Assembly: GCA_030142905.1 (NCBI GenBank)
Contig: JASJOG010000266.1
Location: 1-64,000 of the forward strand
Length of the DNA: 64,000 bases
Source: Heliopora coerulea
Taxonomy: Eukaryota > Cnidaria > Anthozoa > Scleralcyonacea > Helioporidae
Direction of reading: 5' to 3'
The translations under genes and the position numbers were made by a program. Below are positions 11,271 through 23,278 of the stretch, piece by piece. The first letter of the stretch is position 1; the number at the start of each line of letters is the position of its first letter. Below the pieces are notes generated by a model, which worked only from the letters and a program-made list of their open reading frames with translations, searched no databases and was not told where the DNA came from.

Positions 11271-11515
11271 AAAGTGGAAAAAGGTTAATATCTTGCCAAT
11301 CGTTATTGGGACATTGGGAATAGTGACCAACAAGTTCAAGAGTGAGTTGGAGAAGTTGGGGATTGGTGTTGGAACTGAGACAGTTCAAAAAGCTGGACTG
11401 TTCGGAACGGCCCGAATTTTGAGAAGAGTCTTTGGTATTAGTTTGAAAAGGACACATGGGAAAGCATTCTTTTGCCTTCATTTGCTGCGGGAGGTAGGTA
11501 GATGGCAAGTTGCAC

Positions 11516-12690
11516 CGATATTATGACAAACTGAGAACATTTGATAATAATGATAATAATAATAATAGTAATAGTAATATATTTGTATATATGTATATAT
11601 GAACCTTATTTGTAACCAAATCCATGTAGGAGAGACCCAGTCACGAAATTATGCCCACTAGTTCCGTTGGTCTTTAATCCCGTTCCGCCCCGGAGTTGAC
11701 GCAAAATGTGAAGTGGAAACGTTGACTTCTAGTCAACGTTATCACAATAGAATAGTATAGAATTGTCACCCGAGCGACTTTTTATCCTAAGTAGAAATCA
11801 GCCCGGAGATCCTCTAACCATTGAACTGCGGTAGACTCAGATGGTAGAGCGAAGAGGGGACTTCTTGTACTGTTCGTAATCACCATGTGTACTGTTAACC
11901 CCAATATCGACCAGCCAAGTAATCCACTAAAGTATTATACATAATGTGGTGGCTTGGTGTGTGTAAATCTGAACCTAAACATGGTGGTAACGAAGCGGTA
12001 CAACTTGATGTGGATACATTTTAGATAAATACAGTAGATTACCTCGTGAAGAGCTGAGAAACATTGCGCAGTTTAGAACATGTGGGGGATACGCATTTGA
12101 GATTTGAAGTTTTTGTTGTAATTTTAATGTGTTTTGTGTGTGTAAATATTAATCGATAGTGTAATAACCGAACAAATTAGAGCTTTTCAAAGTCGTTGTC
12201 ATCGGACAACCAGACGGGAATCTCCTGGGTAACAAAGATAGATGCCAGTATAAGCTACCTAAGTATTCTATTTTAAAACTGTTTTTGTAACTGTAACCAG
12301 AGCCAATTCTCTTCAGCAAAATTGGTCTTTTATCATAGATTTAAGTTGAGATAATCGAGTATTTGAAATAGAACTTACGTGATTACATCATTTTCAAAAT
12401 TGTGAATATAGACAAGGCGCCCGCAATATTTTTGGCCTTAATTCTTTTATGGCGAGTACATGAACCTGAATGGTGATCCTGGTCTTCGCTTTTCTTCGCT
12501 TCACTAGTTCACCTACAATCCAGTTTGCGTTTCTGTTACCGTAAGTAGAGTTCATTGGGACGTAGTTGTTGAAATTTCGAGTGATAAAACCCGAGCTAGC
12601 AACTGAATGAACCTGCAGTTTATAATTCTCTAGTTTTTAGGTGTACCATGGTTCCAGGGATTTAAATTTGGATTATAAAAGTGTGCAGAG
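11516..12690. other. Intergenic spacer upstream of TCEANC2
   Basis: Holds an imperfect ATA/ATG trinucleotide run and a TATATG run (11541-11600), then AT-rich sequence that must include the TCEANC2 promoter and 5' UTR. GTAGACTCAGATGG near 11829-11842 resembles a fragment of hairpin family A. No other gene is supported. Confidence 0.4.
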
Positions 12691-12792
12691 ATGGATAAAT
12701 TTATTCTGCGTAGGCCTAGGAGTCCAAAAGAAAAAAGGAAAGAAAATATAACGGGACCAAAACTAAAGCAAGCAACTATCAAGTCACTCGCC
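12691..12792 (+). CDS. TCEANC2: TCEANC2 coding exon 1
   Basis: Encodes residues 1-34, from MDKFILRRPRSPKEK to KQATIKSLA. The start aligns with the human MDKFVIRTP start. The donor GTAAGA begins at 12793. Confidence 0.9.
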
Positions 12793-15620
12793 GTAAGAAA
12801 ATAAGTACAGTACAAGAAGTTCTCTACTTAACTTATATCATCCTTGGTTCAGTTTCTTTTGTTCTCGAGAGCTTTATTACTAACTTATAAACCTCATAAA
12901 AATATTCATGAACTTTCAACCAAATATTCGCCATTTCTGTCCGTTTGTGGGGCAAGTTAATTACTTCTGTGGAAGCTTCACCAACGATGATATAAGTCGG
13001 TTATATATCTTAGTCTCAGTGTTTAAGCGATATGTCAACCTTCGGGCGTCGCCCTCAGGTTTATGTATCGCTTAAACACCCGGGTCACGGTATGTAACCT
13101 TCACAAATAGAAAATTGCTCGAGTGTCCTTGTGTCGTGATTGAAACATGAATGACGTAATTTCAACCAGTAAAATGCCTAGTGAAAACACGAGGCGTAGC
13201 CTGAGTGTTTTCTGGTATTTTTCTGGTTGGAATAGTGTCATTCATGTTTCTATCACAGCTCAGAGACGCGAGAGCTATTTTCTATTTGTTTTAGAAAAGA
13301 ACCAAGGGTTTTTTTAGGTTTTGTGACATCATCCATGAGGCTCATCCAATCAGAGCATGTGTAGGACATGTGTTATTTTGTAACAAGTGTTAGAAATAAC
13401 ATAAAACTAGAGATGTGGCTTTAATGGCACTGATTAAAGTCATTGATTGATTGATTGATTGACCTGTGATTGGACAATAAGAGTAGTAAACAACGGAGTT
13501 TGTTCTTTAGACAACCTGAAAATGTGCATAAACCCAAGGGTTAGGATTAGGGTTTATACATATTTTCAGGGCTTTTAAAAAATGAACACTGTTTATTATT
13601 CATACTGTCTAATCACAGGTTGGTGTAATGTTTAAACTAGCATCATCTCAATATTAACTTTTGATACATAAAAGAAATATTTTATTCAAAGACACAGTTA
13701 CTTAATGTTGTTGTAGTGGTTTACTTTGATGACCAATATAATTCAACTGTGTGGCCCATTACATTTGAGTTGAGAGAAGTGTCTTCAATGACTACTGATA
13801 GGTCTGGTAACCAGAACTCTTTAATAAAGAGAGTTCTGGAGGTCTAGCAGTCAGCCCCAGTGTTAACTTGGATAGATTCTTGGCTCCTACATGCAACAGC
13901 TTCCTGTTTACATGACAGAGCTGTAAACCTCCTAGGGGACAGGAGACAGGTCAAGGAAGGAGGCTACAATTCTTCCAGGTCACATCTTGGTTTGTTGTCA
14001 TGGGGGGTGGGTGACATGACCCTAAACTTAATCCTAACCCTAACTGCTGGACAAGTTAGCCATGGGACTTACTGCCAGACCTTGAGATATTTCTTAAAGA
14101 ATTCTGGTTACCAGACAAATATCCACCTCATTTAATAAATATTTCTTCAACATCTTGGTACACCCAGCATGTTTTTCTTTCTACACACAACTAGTTATTG
14201 TTAATTATGAATTAAGAGGTTTAAGAAGTATTTTTTTAAAACTAAAAGGTATATATCAATAGAAAGTAAATGAGTTTTTTGTTCATTACTGGACATAATT
14301 TCAGCAGTTATAAAATTAACTTCTGATTAGTTATTATTAGTTTTTCATTTTCTGCATAAAAACCCCCTTTTTTTAAAAAAATAACTACGATATACAAAGA
14401 GGTTTTAGTGTACAAGTAAATAGACCACATTAGAGAACTGTGAAGTGAACAGGTATAACAACTCCATTTTTTTAATAAATAATTTTCACAGTTTTAATTC
14501 AGTGACATTCTTATTGTTATGGAATGAACTGTGACCCCTTTGCCAAAGCAAAGTAACTAATTCCAAACGGAATTTAAAACCATACACTTCAAATCTACTT
14601 TTCAAGGCTTTTTCTGCCTCAAATATACTGGGTAGGCACTTTGGCTTCCCAATGTAAAGTCATTAATTTTTAATTTATTGTACTGAAACTTGTTGGACAT
14701 TTCAATTTTTCAATATTGATGCACAAAATATCAGTGTAATTAGCTGAGTGTTGCTAGTGATGTCATGGAGACATTACTGTATATTTTGTCTAGGTTTACT
14801 ACTAGAATCAGTATTCAGTACTTTTTTTCTTTCTTTGTTTGCCCAAAAAAATTTCTGTGGCAACTCAGCAACTTAGTTGCAGACTTATTTTGGAAATCAG
14901 CTGAAAATTCAGACTCAGTATTTGGTCAAAGCCATTCTTCCAGAATCGAAAAGGTTACAAATTGTTTTTGACCACATAAATTCTCAGACCTGGATTTTTT
15001 TGAACTCCCTTTGTTGCAAATAATAGGTTGCAAATAATAAGTTGCAAATAATAGTTTGTACAGGGGAGAGGGTTGAGTAAATATTGAAATTTTGTGCATG
15101 TCTTTTGTTAAAATGATGCCATCTCTAGGAAAGTCAAAATTTCTGGGTCTTGATTTGCATTTTCTTTGTCTTGGAGGTTATGGTAACTTGAACTGTGCGG
15201 TTGATACAAAACAAGATTGATTTGCCTAGTTTGGAGAAAGTCCTTATTCAACCCACATCTCAGGCACCCATGATACTACTTACAATAAATGTCACTTTTA
15301 AATGACTTCTGCAGGTGAACGGTTGACAGAAATACTCCTCAAAATAAATTCAGACCCATATTTCAGACAGGAAGAAAAGTTGCAAACTCATACGGAAAAA
15401 AATGTTTTTGGGGCTGGCATTAGCCAGAACAAAATTATTAAAGGTGACAAAATGTTTTTAACCCTCAAAGGGTTAACTTACTTGTGACTAAGATGAAGTT
15501 CTCTATATCATTCTGGCTAACGCCAGGGTTGTATAAAGTAATATCACCTTTGGGTGAGTTCCTTTTGTTCTCCGGAGGCTGATAACTAACTTATAATTAT
15601 CAACCTCATTAAGGTACTCA

Positions 15621-15680
<60 letters not shown>

Positions 15681-18211
15681 CAATATATATAAAACTTCGG
15701 ACTTTGCCATCATGTTCATATATTTTTTTTAAACATGCCGATCACGGTATGTAACCTTTACTTACCAGCTTTAATCATGTTTAGTGATTTACCTTTAGCA
15801 GATCAAGACAAAGGAATGAGAATTTAACAACGTTTTAATCCCTGAACGGACGATTAAAACATGATGAAGAAATTTATACAGCTGGGCCGTGACAAATTTC
15901 TCTTGCACATGGAAGGTGGTGACCGAGCATCTCAGCATGATCATAGCAATGTATTAAGTCCTAAATCTCTCTTATATTTAAGCCAAAATATTTTGTCCAA
16001 TTAAAACATCATAAAAGTAAAAACAGAATACCTTGCTTTGGTGCGCCGGGTAACGAACTATTTTAAGTTAAGATTAAAGGTTTCGGAACTGACATGTTGC
16101 CATCGTAATAGCGTTTTCAGTGATGTGGAGTGTACAGTCATCCCGATGTTTTTTTGGTTATGACAATTTTGTTGGGAATTCCCTGCATCCTGGTACATAT
16201 ACCATCAGGAAAGAAAAAATCCTTGTTACGAAGGTTCGCACTAAAGCATGATAAATTCTCTTATTAACTGCCTAGCAATTTGAAGAAATGCTTCGCCGTG
16301 ATACGTGAGCTTTGCAAGAAATAAACCGATAAAATTGAGAACTTTTACGTCACATCAAGTTCCCTCAAGTGTCCTTATTTATTACATATGCAAACTTGCA
16401 TGGTTGACATTCGCTGCCGTTCAGGTACACGGAATCAGAAAGTGTACGGAATACTATGTTGATGATAGTGATAAGGGGAAATTTTGTTCTTAATGGAAAA
16501 CGTTAGGAATGCTGTAGACAATAATCCAGTCCTTTTTGCAGAAATTACTATGAAACACCGGAAAATTGGGCTTCACCTTGATTTTAAAATTTGAAATACT
16601 CCTTGCTAGCAAAATCACGACGATCTGGTGTTGTGTTTATCTGCACGAGATGCATTCACATGCACAGCTGTCAGTGATTTCGTTTAACAGTTTTGAACCA
16701 ATACTTTTTTTGTAATAATTCAACCAGCAGTATAGACAAAGTGACGTTACGGACAGACTTAATTTTCGAATCAACCACCTTTTATACTCTAAAGTTTTGA
16801 ATTACACCCTTTGTTTTAATGCCTAATTTTTGTTTTGTTTTTTTATCAGAGGGTGGTTGTCGTCGAGGACATTATTCATCTAAAATCTTCGTTAGAAGTT
16901 CATAGGAATGATTCAAGTCCAGAAAAGTTACTTGAAATTCTAGAGAAGTTGAAGTTCATTTACCCTTCAAAAGACATTTTAAAATACACCAAAATTGGGA
17001 ACACTGTTAATTCACTGCGACGATGTGATAACGTGTCCGTTAGGGAATTATCTAAACTCATCGTTAAAAACTGGAAAAAACTTGTTGGAGAGGAAACTGC
17101 GGTGAAGGAATGCATTGATGTTAGATGTGATGCAAAAAGTGAATTCTTGAGAAGCAAAGCTAGAAAGCTTATTGCCAACTGTCTGGACATCAACGTAAGT
17201 ATTAAATATATAAGTAACAAAATACATGGTAAGTTTTCCGTTGAAAACCTGCTGTTGTATTTAGGGTATTCATGCTTGAGCGAGAAAAGCTTGCCCAAAG
17301 CCTGATCACTGCCCTTAGCATTTCGGATGTAAATCGTTAGGGATATTTTTGAACGTGCCTGAGCAGTGAAAGTACTTGTGTTTGTTCAAGGTGATACTTT
17401 ACGGGAAAGAATAGGACAGCATTGTTTAAAAACTGTTTCCTGGCCAAATTATGTCCCTTCGGCAAACATTTACTTCACAAGTCGCCAGATATTCAAATAA
17501 CAAAGGACAAGACGGTCAAGTTGGTGTACCTTACGAAAGATGATGATCAAAATTCTTACGTTAAGGAACTCGAACTGGCGGCTATTACGTCAACTGAAAA
17601 CTCTATTTGGTTTCTAATTGTTAAAGTTTTCATTTAAACATTTGATAACATACTACGAACCGCCCTGTTAATTTCCTTTTTTCGTGTTTCAATTTTCTGT
17701 CCTTTTCCTCTCTTCTCTTTGGCCTTCCCCCTGCTCCTGGCCTTGCTTTTACCCCATCATCTGTCCCTAGCCTTATCCTTACCCCCGCCCGTGCAGCTGT
17801 CCCTGGCCTTGCCCTTACCCCATCATTTGTCCGTAGCCTTTTCCTTAACCCACTACTTGTCTCTGGCCTCACCCTTATCCCACTACACTTCCCCTGGCCT
17901 TGCCCTGTGGTCCACCCACATTTGCCTTGACCCATGTGCATATTGACTAATCGAACATTCTGGAAGACGTACTACATTTTTATTTGAATATTTTGTGAAA
18001 TTTTTTCTCCCAGTTGCCAAATACTTGGACAGAAGCGATTGAAAGACGATTATTTCACCAATGCCAACGAAGAGTGGATCAGAAATACAAGAGACGTGTG
18101 CGCTCTTTGGTTTTCTTCTTGAATGGTGATACCTCCTTGAAAGAGAACGTGAAACAGGGCAAGATTTCGCCGGAAGAAGTTCTTTCAAAATTTTCATTAG
18201 AAAACAAATAG
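12691..18211 (+). CDS. TCEANC2: Transcription elongation factor A N-terminal and central domain-containing protein 2 (3 exons)
   Basis: TCEANC2 is a TFIIS-related nuclear protein that keeps the N-terminal (LW/TND) domain and a diverged central domain but lacks the catalytic zinc ribbon. Its biochemical role is poorly known. Coding exons 12691-12792, 16850-17194 and 18014-18211 (phases 0, 0) give 645 nt, 214 residues (human 208). Diagnostic segments are MDKFILRRP at the start, KQATIKSLARVVVVEDI across the first junction, KYTKIGNTVNSLR, ELSKLIVKNWKKLV, EFLRSKARKLI, and KYKRRVRSLVFFLNGDTSLK followed by NVKQGKISPEEVLSKF. All three exons use clean GT/AG sites. A poly(A) signal AATAAA is at 18264-18269. 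Intron 1 carries two copies of a dispersed repeat and a (TA)n tract; intron 2 a 30 bp minisatellite. Confidence 0.93.
12850..13290. repeat. Dispersed repeat with internal inverted arms (copy 1)
   Basis: Begins TTTTGTTCTCGAGAGC...TAACTTATAAACCTCAT and contains CACGGTATGTAACCTT, both shared with 15545-15770. Internally GTTTAAGCGATA (13020-13031) pairs with TATCGCTTAAAC (13067-13078). TGAAACATGAATGAC (around 13140) pairs with GTCATTCATGTTTC (around 13240), as does GAAAACAC with GTGTTTTC. This is typical of a foldback MITE. It lies in TCEANC2 intron 1. Confidence 0.6.
15545..15770. repeat. Dispersed repeat (copy 2) interrupted by (TA)n
   Basis: Shares the TTTTGTTCTC..., CTAACTTATAA..., CCTCAT and CACGGTATGTAACCTT blocks with 12850-13290. 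The middle is replaced by a long TA run, so the microsatellite probably expanded inside the element. Confidence 0.55.
15623..15678. repeat. (TA)n microsatellite
   Basis: About 28 uninterrupted AT/TA dinucleotides. Confidence 0.95.
16850..17194 (+). CDS. TCEANC2: TCEANC2 coding exon 2 (TFIIS N-terminal domain)
   Basis: Encodes residues 35-149: RVVVVEDIIHLKSSLE, the helical LW-type domain ending KLIVKNWKKLV, and the start of the central domain (KARKLIANCLDIN). The acceptor is TTTTATCAG and the donor GTAAGT. The frame runs on past the donor, so the raw open frame overstates the C-terminus. Confidence 0.93.
17716..17920. repeat. 30 bp pyrimidine-rich minisatellite in TCEANC2 intron 2
   Basis: About six imperfect units of a CTGGCCTTACCCTTACCCCA-type 30-36 bp motif. 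Because 30 is a multiple of 3, long reading frames stay open on both strands, which explains the Leu-Ala-Leu-Pro and Arg-Pro-Gly open frames. These are not genes. Confidence 0.8.
18014..18211 (+). CDS. TCEANC2: TCEANC2 coding exon 3 and stop
   Basis: Encodes residues 150-214 of the central TFIIS-like domain (LPNTWTEAIERRLFHQC, KYKRRVRSLVFFLNGD) to TAG at 18209-18211. The acceptor is TTTTCTCCCAG. Confidence 0.93.
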   Translation: MPNTWTEAIERRLFHQCQRRVDQKYKRRVRSLVFFLNGDTSLKENVKQGKISPEEVLSKFSLENK

Positions 18212-18263
18212 GAACTCTTTCAACGTTTTGAGTTTAGTGTTTTATTAATATGTCATCTTTTAA

Positions 18264-18269
18264 AATAAA
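18264..18269 (+). promoter_or_regulatory. TCEANC2 poly(A) signal
   Basis: AATAAA 52 bp after the stop codon, followed by a GT-rich stretch (TTTGTTGG). Confidence 0.6.
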
Positions 18270-18429
18270 CTTTGTTGGATCAGATGTCTTTTTTAGATCA
18301 GAGGCCCTTTCAAAGAGGGAGGAGCAACCTCGTTCCCACGCTTTTTGGAATCGGTGGCGCCCAGTGAACTCAATTTCCATCTGTTTTTGTTTGTGATCTG
18401 TTTTTGTCAGGACGTTTCTGCACCAAACT

Positions 18430-20265
18430 CAGGGATGGATCCAGCAAATATTGTGAGGGGTTTCCGAGTGCTGCAGGAGTGAGAATACTAGGGGGTCCGA
18501 GGGCATGCTCCCCCGGAAAATTTTGAAATGTTTGATGCTCGGAAATGCAATTTCCTGCATTTTCAGAAGACGTTTCATGAAAACATGCAGGTACCTTTAT
18601 TCCTCAAATAGTACCATTTTAGCATGACTTACGTCTTCCAATAGATATACTCTACAAACCTTGGAGGCCACAATTTTCAAAGGATAGTGTTTCATAAATC
18701 ATTTTTGTAGCACAAAGGCTGCAAAACTGATTTATGGAGTACCTCCCCAAAAGTTTCATCACAAATAGCTGTACCATACAGCTAGATTCAGGTGGATCTC
18801 ATACCCAAGCTTAGCAAGAGGTGCATACCAGTACTTCAAGATCTTGAACTAATTCAAAATTGACCTCAATGGCTTGATACAACTGCAGAATGGCAGGTAG
18901 GAAGGCTGAATAGTTCAAAATTATCTTGATACCTCAACAGAATGGTAGGTAGGAAGGCTAAATGTTCAAAATTATCTTCATACAACAGCAGAATAGTAGG
19001 TAGGAAGGCTAAATACTTCAAAATTATCATGATACCACTGCAGAATGGCAGGAAGGAAGGCTGATTAGTTCAAAATTATCAGCATACAACAGCAGAATGG
19101 TAGGTAGGAAGGCTGATTAGTTCAAAATTATCATGATACCACTGCAGAATGGCAGGAAGGAAGGCTGATTAGTTCAAAATTATCTGCATACAACAGCAGA
19201 ATGGTAGGTAGGAAGGCTAAATGTTCAAAATTATCTGCATACAACAGCAGAATGGTAGGTAAGAAGGCTAAATGTTCAAAATTATCTTCATACAACAGCA
19301 GATTGGTAGGTAGGAAGGCTAAATGTTCAAAATTATCTTCATACAACAGCAGAATGGTAAGTAGGAAGGCTGATTAGTTCAAAATTATCTGCATACAACA
19401 GCAGAATGGTAGGTAGGAAGGCTGATTAGTTCAAAATTATCTGCATACAACAGCAGAATGGCAGGTAGGAAGGCTAAATGTTCAAAATTATCTTCATTCA
19501 ACAGCAGAATGGCAGGAAGTAAGGCTAAATGTTCAACATTATCTTCATACAACAGCAGAATGGCAGGAAGGAAGGCTAAATACATGTAGTTCCAAATTAT
19601 CTTGATAGAGCTGAAGAATTACAGGTAGGATGGCTAAATAATTTGAAATCATTTAATAGCCATGGGAAGCGCACTAGCCATTCATACCTGAACCGTCGAT
19701 GTTTTCCACCACTTTCAGAAGTCGGCGGAAAGAGAAAGAGCTGGTCAGGTTTCCAGACATTCTAAATAAAGTGCAATTTTTCTGCGGGAAAGAACCGGCC
19801 AATGGTCACGTAGACGAGCCCAATATCAAAAAGACAACAATCTTATTTGCGACACACGGATTGTCCACGCGCAGCCACATTGTAGCGCCAATCGATGATG
19901 GGTTTGCGATGGGTTCACCTTAATTAATTCAAGGTGCTTGACCAATAAAATACAGTTTCGATGGGTTCACTTTAATTGCCTGTGAGGTTTTAGCCAATAA
20001 TATGAAGTTTCGATTGGTTTCCGTGGGCTTCACGCAAGAAGCACTGGTTTCCGAGTTTCCACGCGATGGCTCACGCCATACGCGAATCCCCCGAGCTCAT
20101 TCGGTTCGATTTTGCGGTGAATTCCGCCAAATATGGCGCCCGGTAGTGCCAGGGGGGAAAAGCGATAATAAACACAATAAAAGCAAATACATTGTGCATG
20201 CTCATTTTTTAGGAGAATTTTATGGGTTTCCGGAAACCCAGTGAACCGTTCTGGATCCACCCCTG
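18430..20265. mobile_element. Non-autonomous DNA transposon (hAT-like), 1836 bp, carrying a minisatellite
   Basis: The left end CAGGGATGGATCCAG (18430-18444) matches the reverse complement of the right end (20251-20265), CAGGGGTGGATCCAG, at 14 of 15 bases. A perfect 5 bp direct repeat AAACT flanks it (18425-18429 and 20266-20270). CAGGG ends with a 5 bp duplication fit the hAT5 group; the superfamily is inferred. No transposase frame is present. The interior holds a GGGCATGCTCCCCCGG hairpin near the left end, the ~51 bp minisatellite (18847-19645), a pair of GATGGGTTCAC repeats (19908, 19960), and a GGGTTTCCGGAAACCC palindrome close to the right end. Confidence 0.85.
18847..19645. repeat. ~51 bp minisatellite within the hAT-like element
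   Basis: About 15 imperfect units containing TTCAAAATTAT, ACAGCAGAATGG, TAGGTAGGAAGGCT, with alternating AAATG/GATTAG endings giving 51-53 bp periods. The 51 bp units keep a minus-strand frame open as a 17-residue repeat (NFEHLAFLP core), which is a by-product. A decayed relative occurs at 26720-27470. Confidence 0.9.
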
Positions 20266-20475
20266 AAACTACAAATCTCAAACGCCCTGAGGACGGGGTA
20301 AACGTTTTCTTAGAAACACAACACCGCTACCAAACGCCATAGGCGTGAAGAATTACCCCTACCAAATAAAGCTTCCAAATTAATGTTTTAATGGACTTTA
20401 CATTTGAGAAGGAAAATTTCGAGTGTCACCATGATATAATTTTAAGACTCATCTTGGAGAAATTGCGAAAAATTG

Positions 20476-20590
20476 GCCTGCGACTGGGAATCGAAACCTC
20501 AACATATTGCAAATCTTGTGCAACGCTTTGCCAACTGAGCAATGAGAGAGCACTAGATTCGCAAGACCGCTAGTTCGATTCCCAGGATTT
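20476..20590. repeat. tRNA-like inverted remnant
   Basis: ACTGGGAATCGAAAC (20484-20498) faces TAGTTCGATTCCCAG (near 20570-20584). Both look like tRNA B boxes in opposite orientation. The minus strand between them reads TTGCTCAGTTGGCAAAGCG, an A-box-like sequence. This resembles the hairpin-plus-tRNA architecture of families A and B but with no visible target duplication. Confidence 0.5.
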
Positions 20591-21754
20591 TATAAATCAT
20601 TTTGACACTTGAGAACTCCCTTTTAATTCTATTAGCTGCATTTTATGTGATCGAGTGTAAGTGGCAACAATTCATTGAATTTATGTTCATTTTATTTTCG
20701 GAGTTAATTAAATTTAAACTTCCATTTAAGTTCGTTTTAGATTATACTAATTGACAATTATTTTAGTTTTCATTATCAAAATTGAAATACGATTTGAATT
20801 AAAAATATAAATGAAAATGATTGAACATTACTTAATGAATAAATGAATCGATGATACTCATAGGCCACCATAATGTGGTTTTCTCAGTAGCCTTTTCTGT
20901 AACTCTGCTTAATTTCAAAATCTTTCTGTTATACACTTGTCACTATGTAAATTTACTAACAGCTGTGCTTTCGTACCGCTGAATCAGGTCTTAACAAAGC
21001 ATGAACGGGAGTCAACGGGACCAAAGCTCAGTTATTAATGAATTCATTCCGTACATACCATAAATAGTGTTTTATACATGTACATCGATATGCAATAGTT
21101 AAAAAAAATTGACTACAAATTTACTTAGATCCTAAGTATATAAGTATGAGAAAAAACCCGTTAATCTGCAAAATAGAGCTATGAAAAAAGGATCATGGCG
21201 AAGGTAAGTATGAGGTTACAAGATATTTCAGTTTATATTTCGAACAGAAATTTTATAACTAAATGAAAGTTATGACAGGTGAAAGTCAAGCAAAACTGGC
21301 AAAATTTAAGTAAACTTATGAGGCCGATTGGGGTTTGATGTCATCAGAGAGCATGGTTAGCTGGAAAAAACAAACAGGCGCATGGAGGCAGGGAAGTATG
21401 AGAATCCAGTTAAGGCAATTTCCCCCCTCCCCTCCATTGGTAAATAAAGTTTTGTGTCTCCACAATATATTGTGTGTTTTCTGGAAAATCTTGTTTTTTC
21501 TGCAATATTTGCTCAAAGGGACACATTTTAGGAGCGTTTTAGGTACTCTAAAATCGAAAACATTTTTCTAGGAGGTCGTTCCATTACCATTCATCAGCTG
21601 AACAAAAAATTTCCTACCTGATTTTGCTCGCTTACAGAAGTCCTGGTTGCACCTGCTGGACAAAAGCCTAGCGCTTTTTACGCACTCTGAAGTATTAAGG
21701 ATAAAATTAGGATTTTTTTGACCATGAACCCCGCTTACACTGTTAACATTTTGG

Positions 21755-21905
21755 GCACGGCACAGCTAAAATTTTTGTATGGGTACCTCGACTTTTGGGC
21801 ATGGCACGGGTGATTTTCACTGTGTTAAAAGTGCGGACTTAAAATTTGGTATCCGTACCCGGCTGAAAATTTAGCTGTGCCGAGCAGCAAAAGGGACGTA
21901 AACTA
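21755..21905. repeat. Inverted repeat / MITE-like
   Basis: CGGCACAGCTAAAATTTT and GGGTACC on the left face GGTA..CGTACCC and AAATTTAGCTGTGCCG on the right, giving imperfect arms around a ~60 bp centre. Confidence 0.55.
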
Positions 21906-23278
21906 TGATGAAAAAATTAACTTTTTTTCTAAAATCTTACATGAATTTGTCCATAGACGAGAGACCACAACCAGCTTACAATTTCAAGAAATATAAAACA
22001 AAACCGATTCCGAAAAATAATATTTTGTGAACTCAAAATTCGAGTTAGAGCAAGACAAAAGTGAGACTGTAATATTTTTACTTTATTGCAGTCATCAGAC
22101 AGAATGACTTTGGTCGCGATCTGCCAATGGCCTGAATGGACGGGGACTTGAAATTTAGAGTATCTAGGTCAAAACATTTTTTAAAAATTTAGACTGGCAT
22201 CATGTCACTGAGATATATTGGAAAGTATCTCGCCTAGGCTATGTTTGGCATTTTGGTTTTGACTCCGACTTCTCGCTAGTACAAATTCCCAATATTTTTG
22301 AAATAGGGGAAGGTTCATGTCGATTTTCAAAATGTGTACCAACAGTTGAATTCGAAAGTAGTTTCCATAGGGATGTAGAGGTCCGTAATTATGCTCTGTA
22401 TTTAATCAAGCACAAAAAATCTGTACAGTAACATGGCATAGCTCTACACTTTAGCAATTTCAAAATATCCACAGGTCAGGAAAATATGATTGAATCTCAA
22501 AAAGCCGGTTACATTAACCGCTTCCTTAACGCTTAAAGACCCGAAAACCCGAAACTCCCCTCGCTCAATAAACGCCTTCTTGTACGTGTTGATTTCAAAT
22601 TTTCGACTTGATCTGATGTAAAAAAGTCCCGTTTATTTCAAAATCTCATCATCTGCTCAAATTAACCCCACAAATCTTTAGCCTGCGGTGCCTATGCTTG
22701 CATGTGTCTTGTTGCATTTGTTGCGCAGGAAGTGCAACACGACACGAACGTCTGTACCACAGGCGACATGGAATTGCAAAAATTTCACAAGCAACAGCGG
22801 TTCAAACTGTCGTGAGGTTTGCGTCCATACAGGCATGACACGACGAGAAAAAGCAGGCCGCTGCTAGCTCATGGCAATCATTTTGCAGTTCAAAAAATAC
22901 CCTGTTGTTAAACTTTATTAAAATATGAAATTTCATTATTGTATAAATTTCCATTTGACATCAAAGTATTTCGATATCACTTCCGAACGGATCTGTCTGA
23001 TTTTTGATGTGTTTGTTTCATATTAAATACACAAGCCATAAACTTAAACGAAGGCATTTAGGTAAAATTTTCGCCCCACAAAGTGCAAATTTTAGCGTGC
23101 AAGAGGTCCCTGAGATCTTTAAAGGGCAAATATATTAATGGAAACCAGGCTTTAGTCCTTTTCTGTGCAAATACAAAAGATTTGGTATCAGAAAACGAAA
23201 GAACAGCAACTAATTCATCAATGTAATCGAAATTTCAAAAATCGAAAAGTGTCGATTTTTTGAGTTGATGACTACCTT

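Larger units (their letters stand above)
10590..11515 (+). pseudogene. 3' end of a dead LINE (C-terminal RLE-type ORF), split by a nested insertion
   Basis: Before the insertion, EKINAYTDLKYKLL (around 10600-10650) and after it VNILPIVIGTLGIVTNKF...ELEKLGIGV...QKAGLFGTARILRRVFGI (11286-11440) match the C-terminal tail of LINE proteins carrying a restriction-like endonuclease (R4/Dong or NeSL group). The LINE at 31280-34360 ends with the similar [16 protein letters not shown]. The frame shifts and contains a stop, so it is inactive. The 602 bp tRNA-hairpin element at 10669-11270 sits inside it. An (ATA/ATG)n tail at 11540-11580 fits the 3' end of such LINEs. Confidence 0.65.

Noticed and set aside
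16960..17298. 112-codon minus-strand frame
   Set aside because: Antisense shadow of TCEANC2 exon 2, whose plus-strand translation matches the family across splice sites.
17630..17946. Open frames on both strands with Leu/Pro-rich or Arg/Gly-rich repeats
   Set aside because: Produced by the 30 bp pyrimidine-rich minisatellite inside TCEANC2 intron 2.
19131..19585. Minus-strand open frames encoding a 17-residue repeat (NFEHLAFLP core)
   Set aside because: They are the direct result of a 51 bp minisatellite unit being a multiple of three. Neighbouring units of 52-53 bp break the frame, and there is no promoter or splice context.
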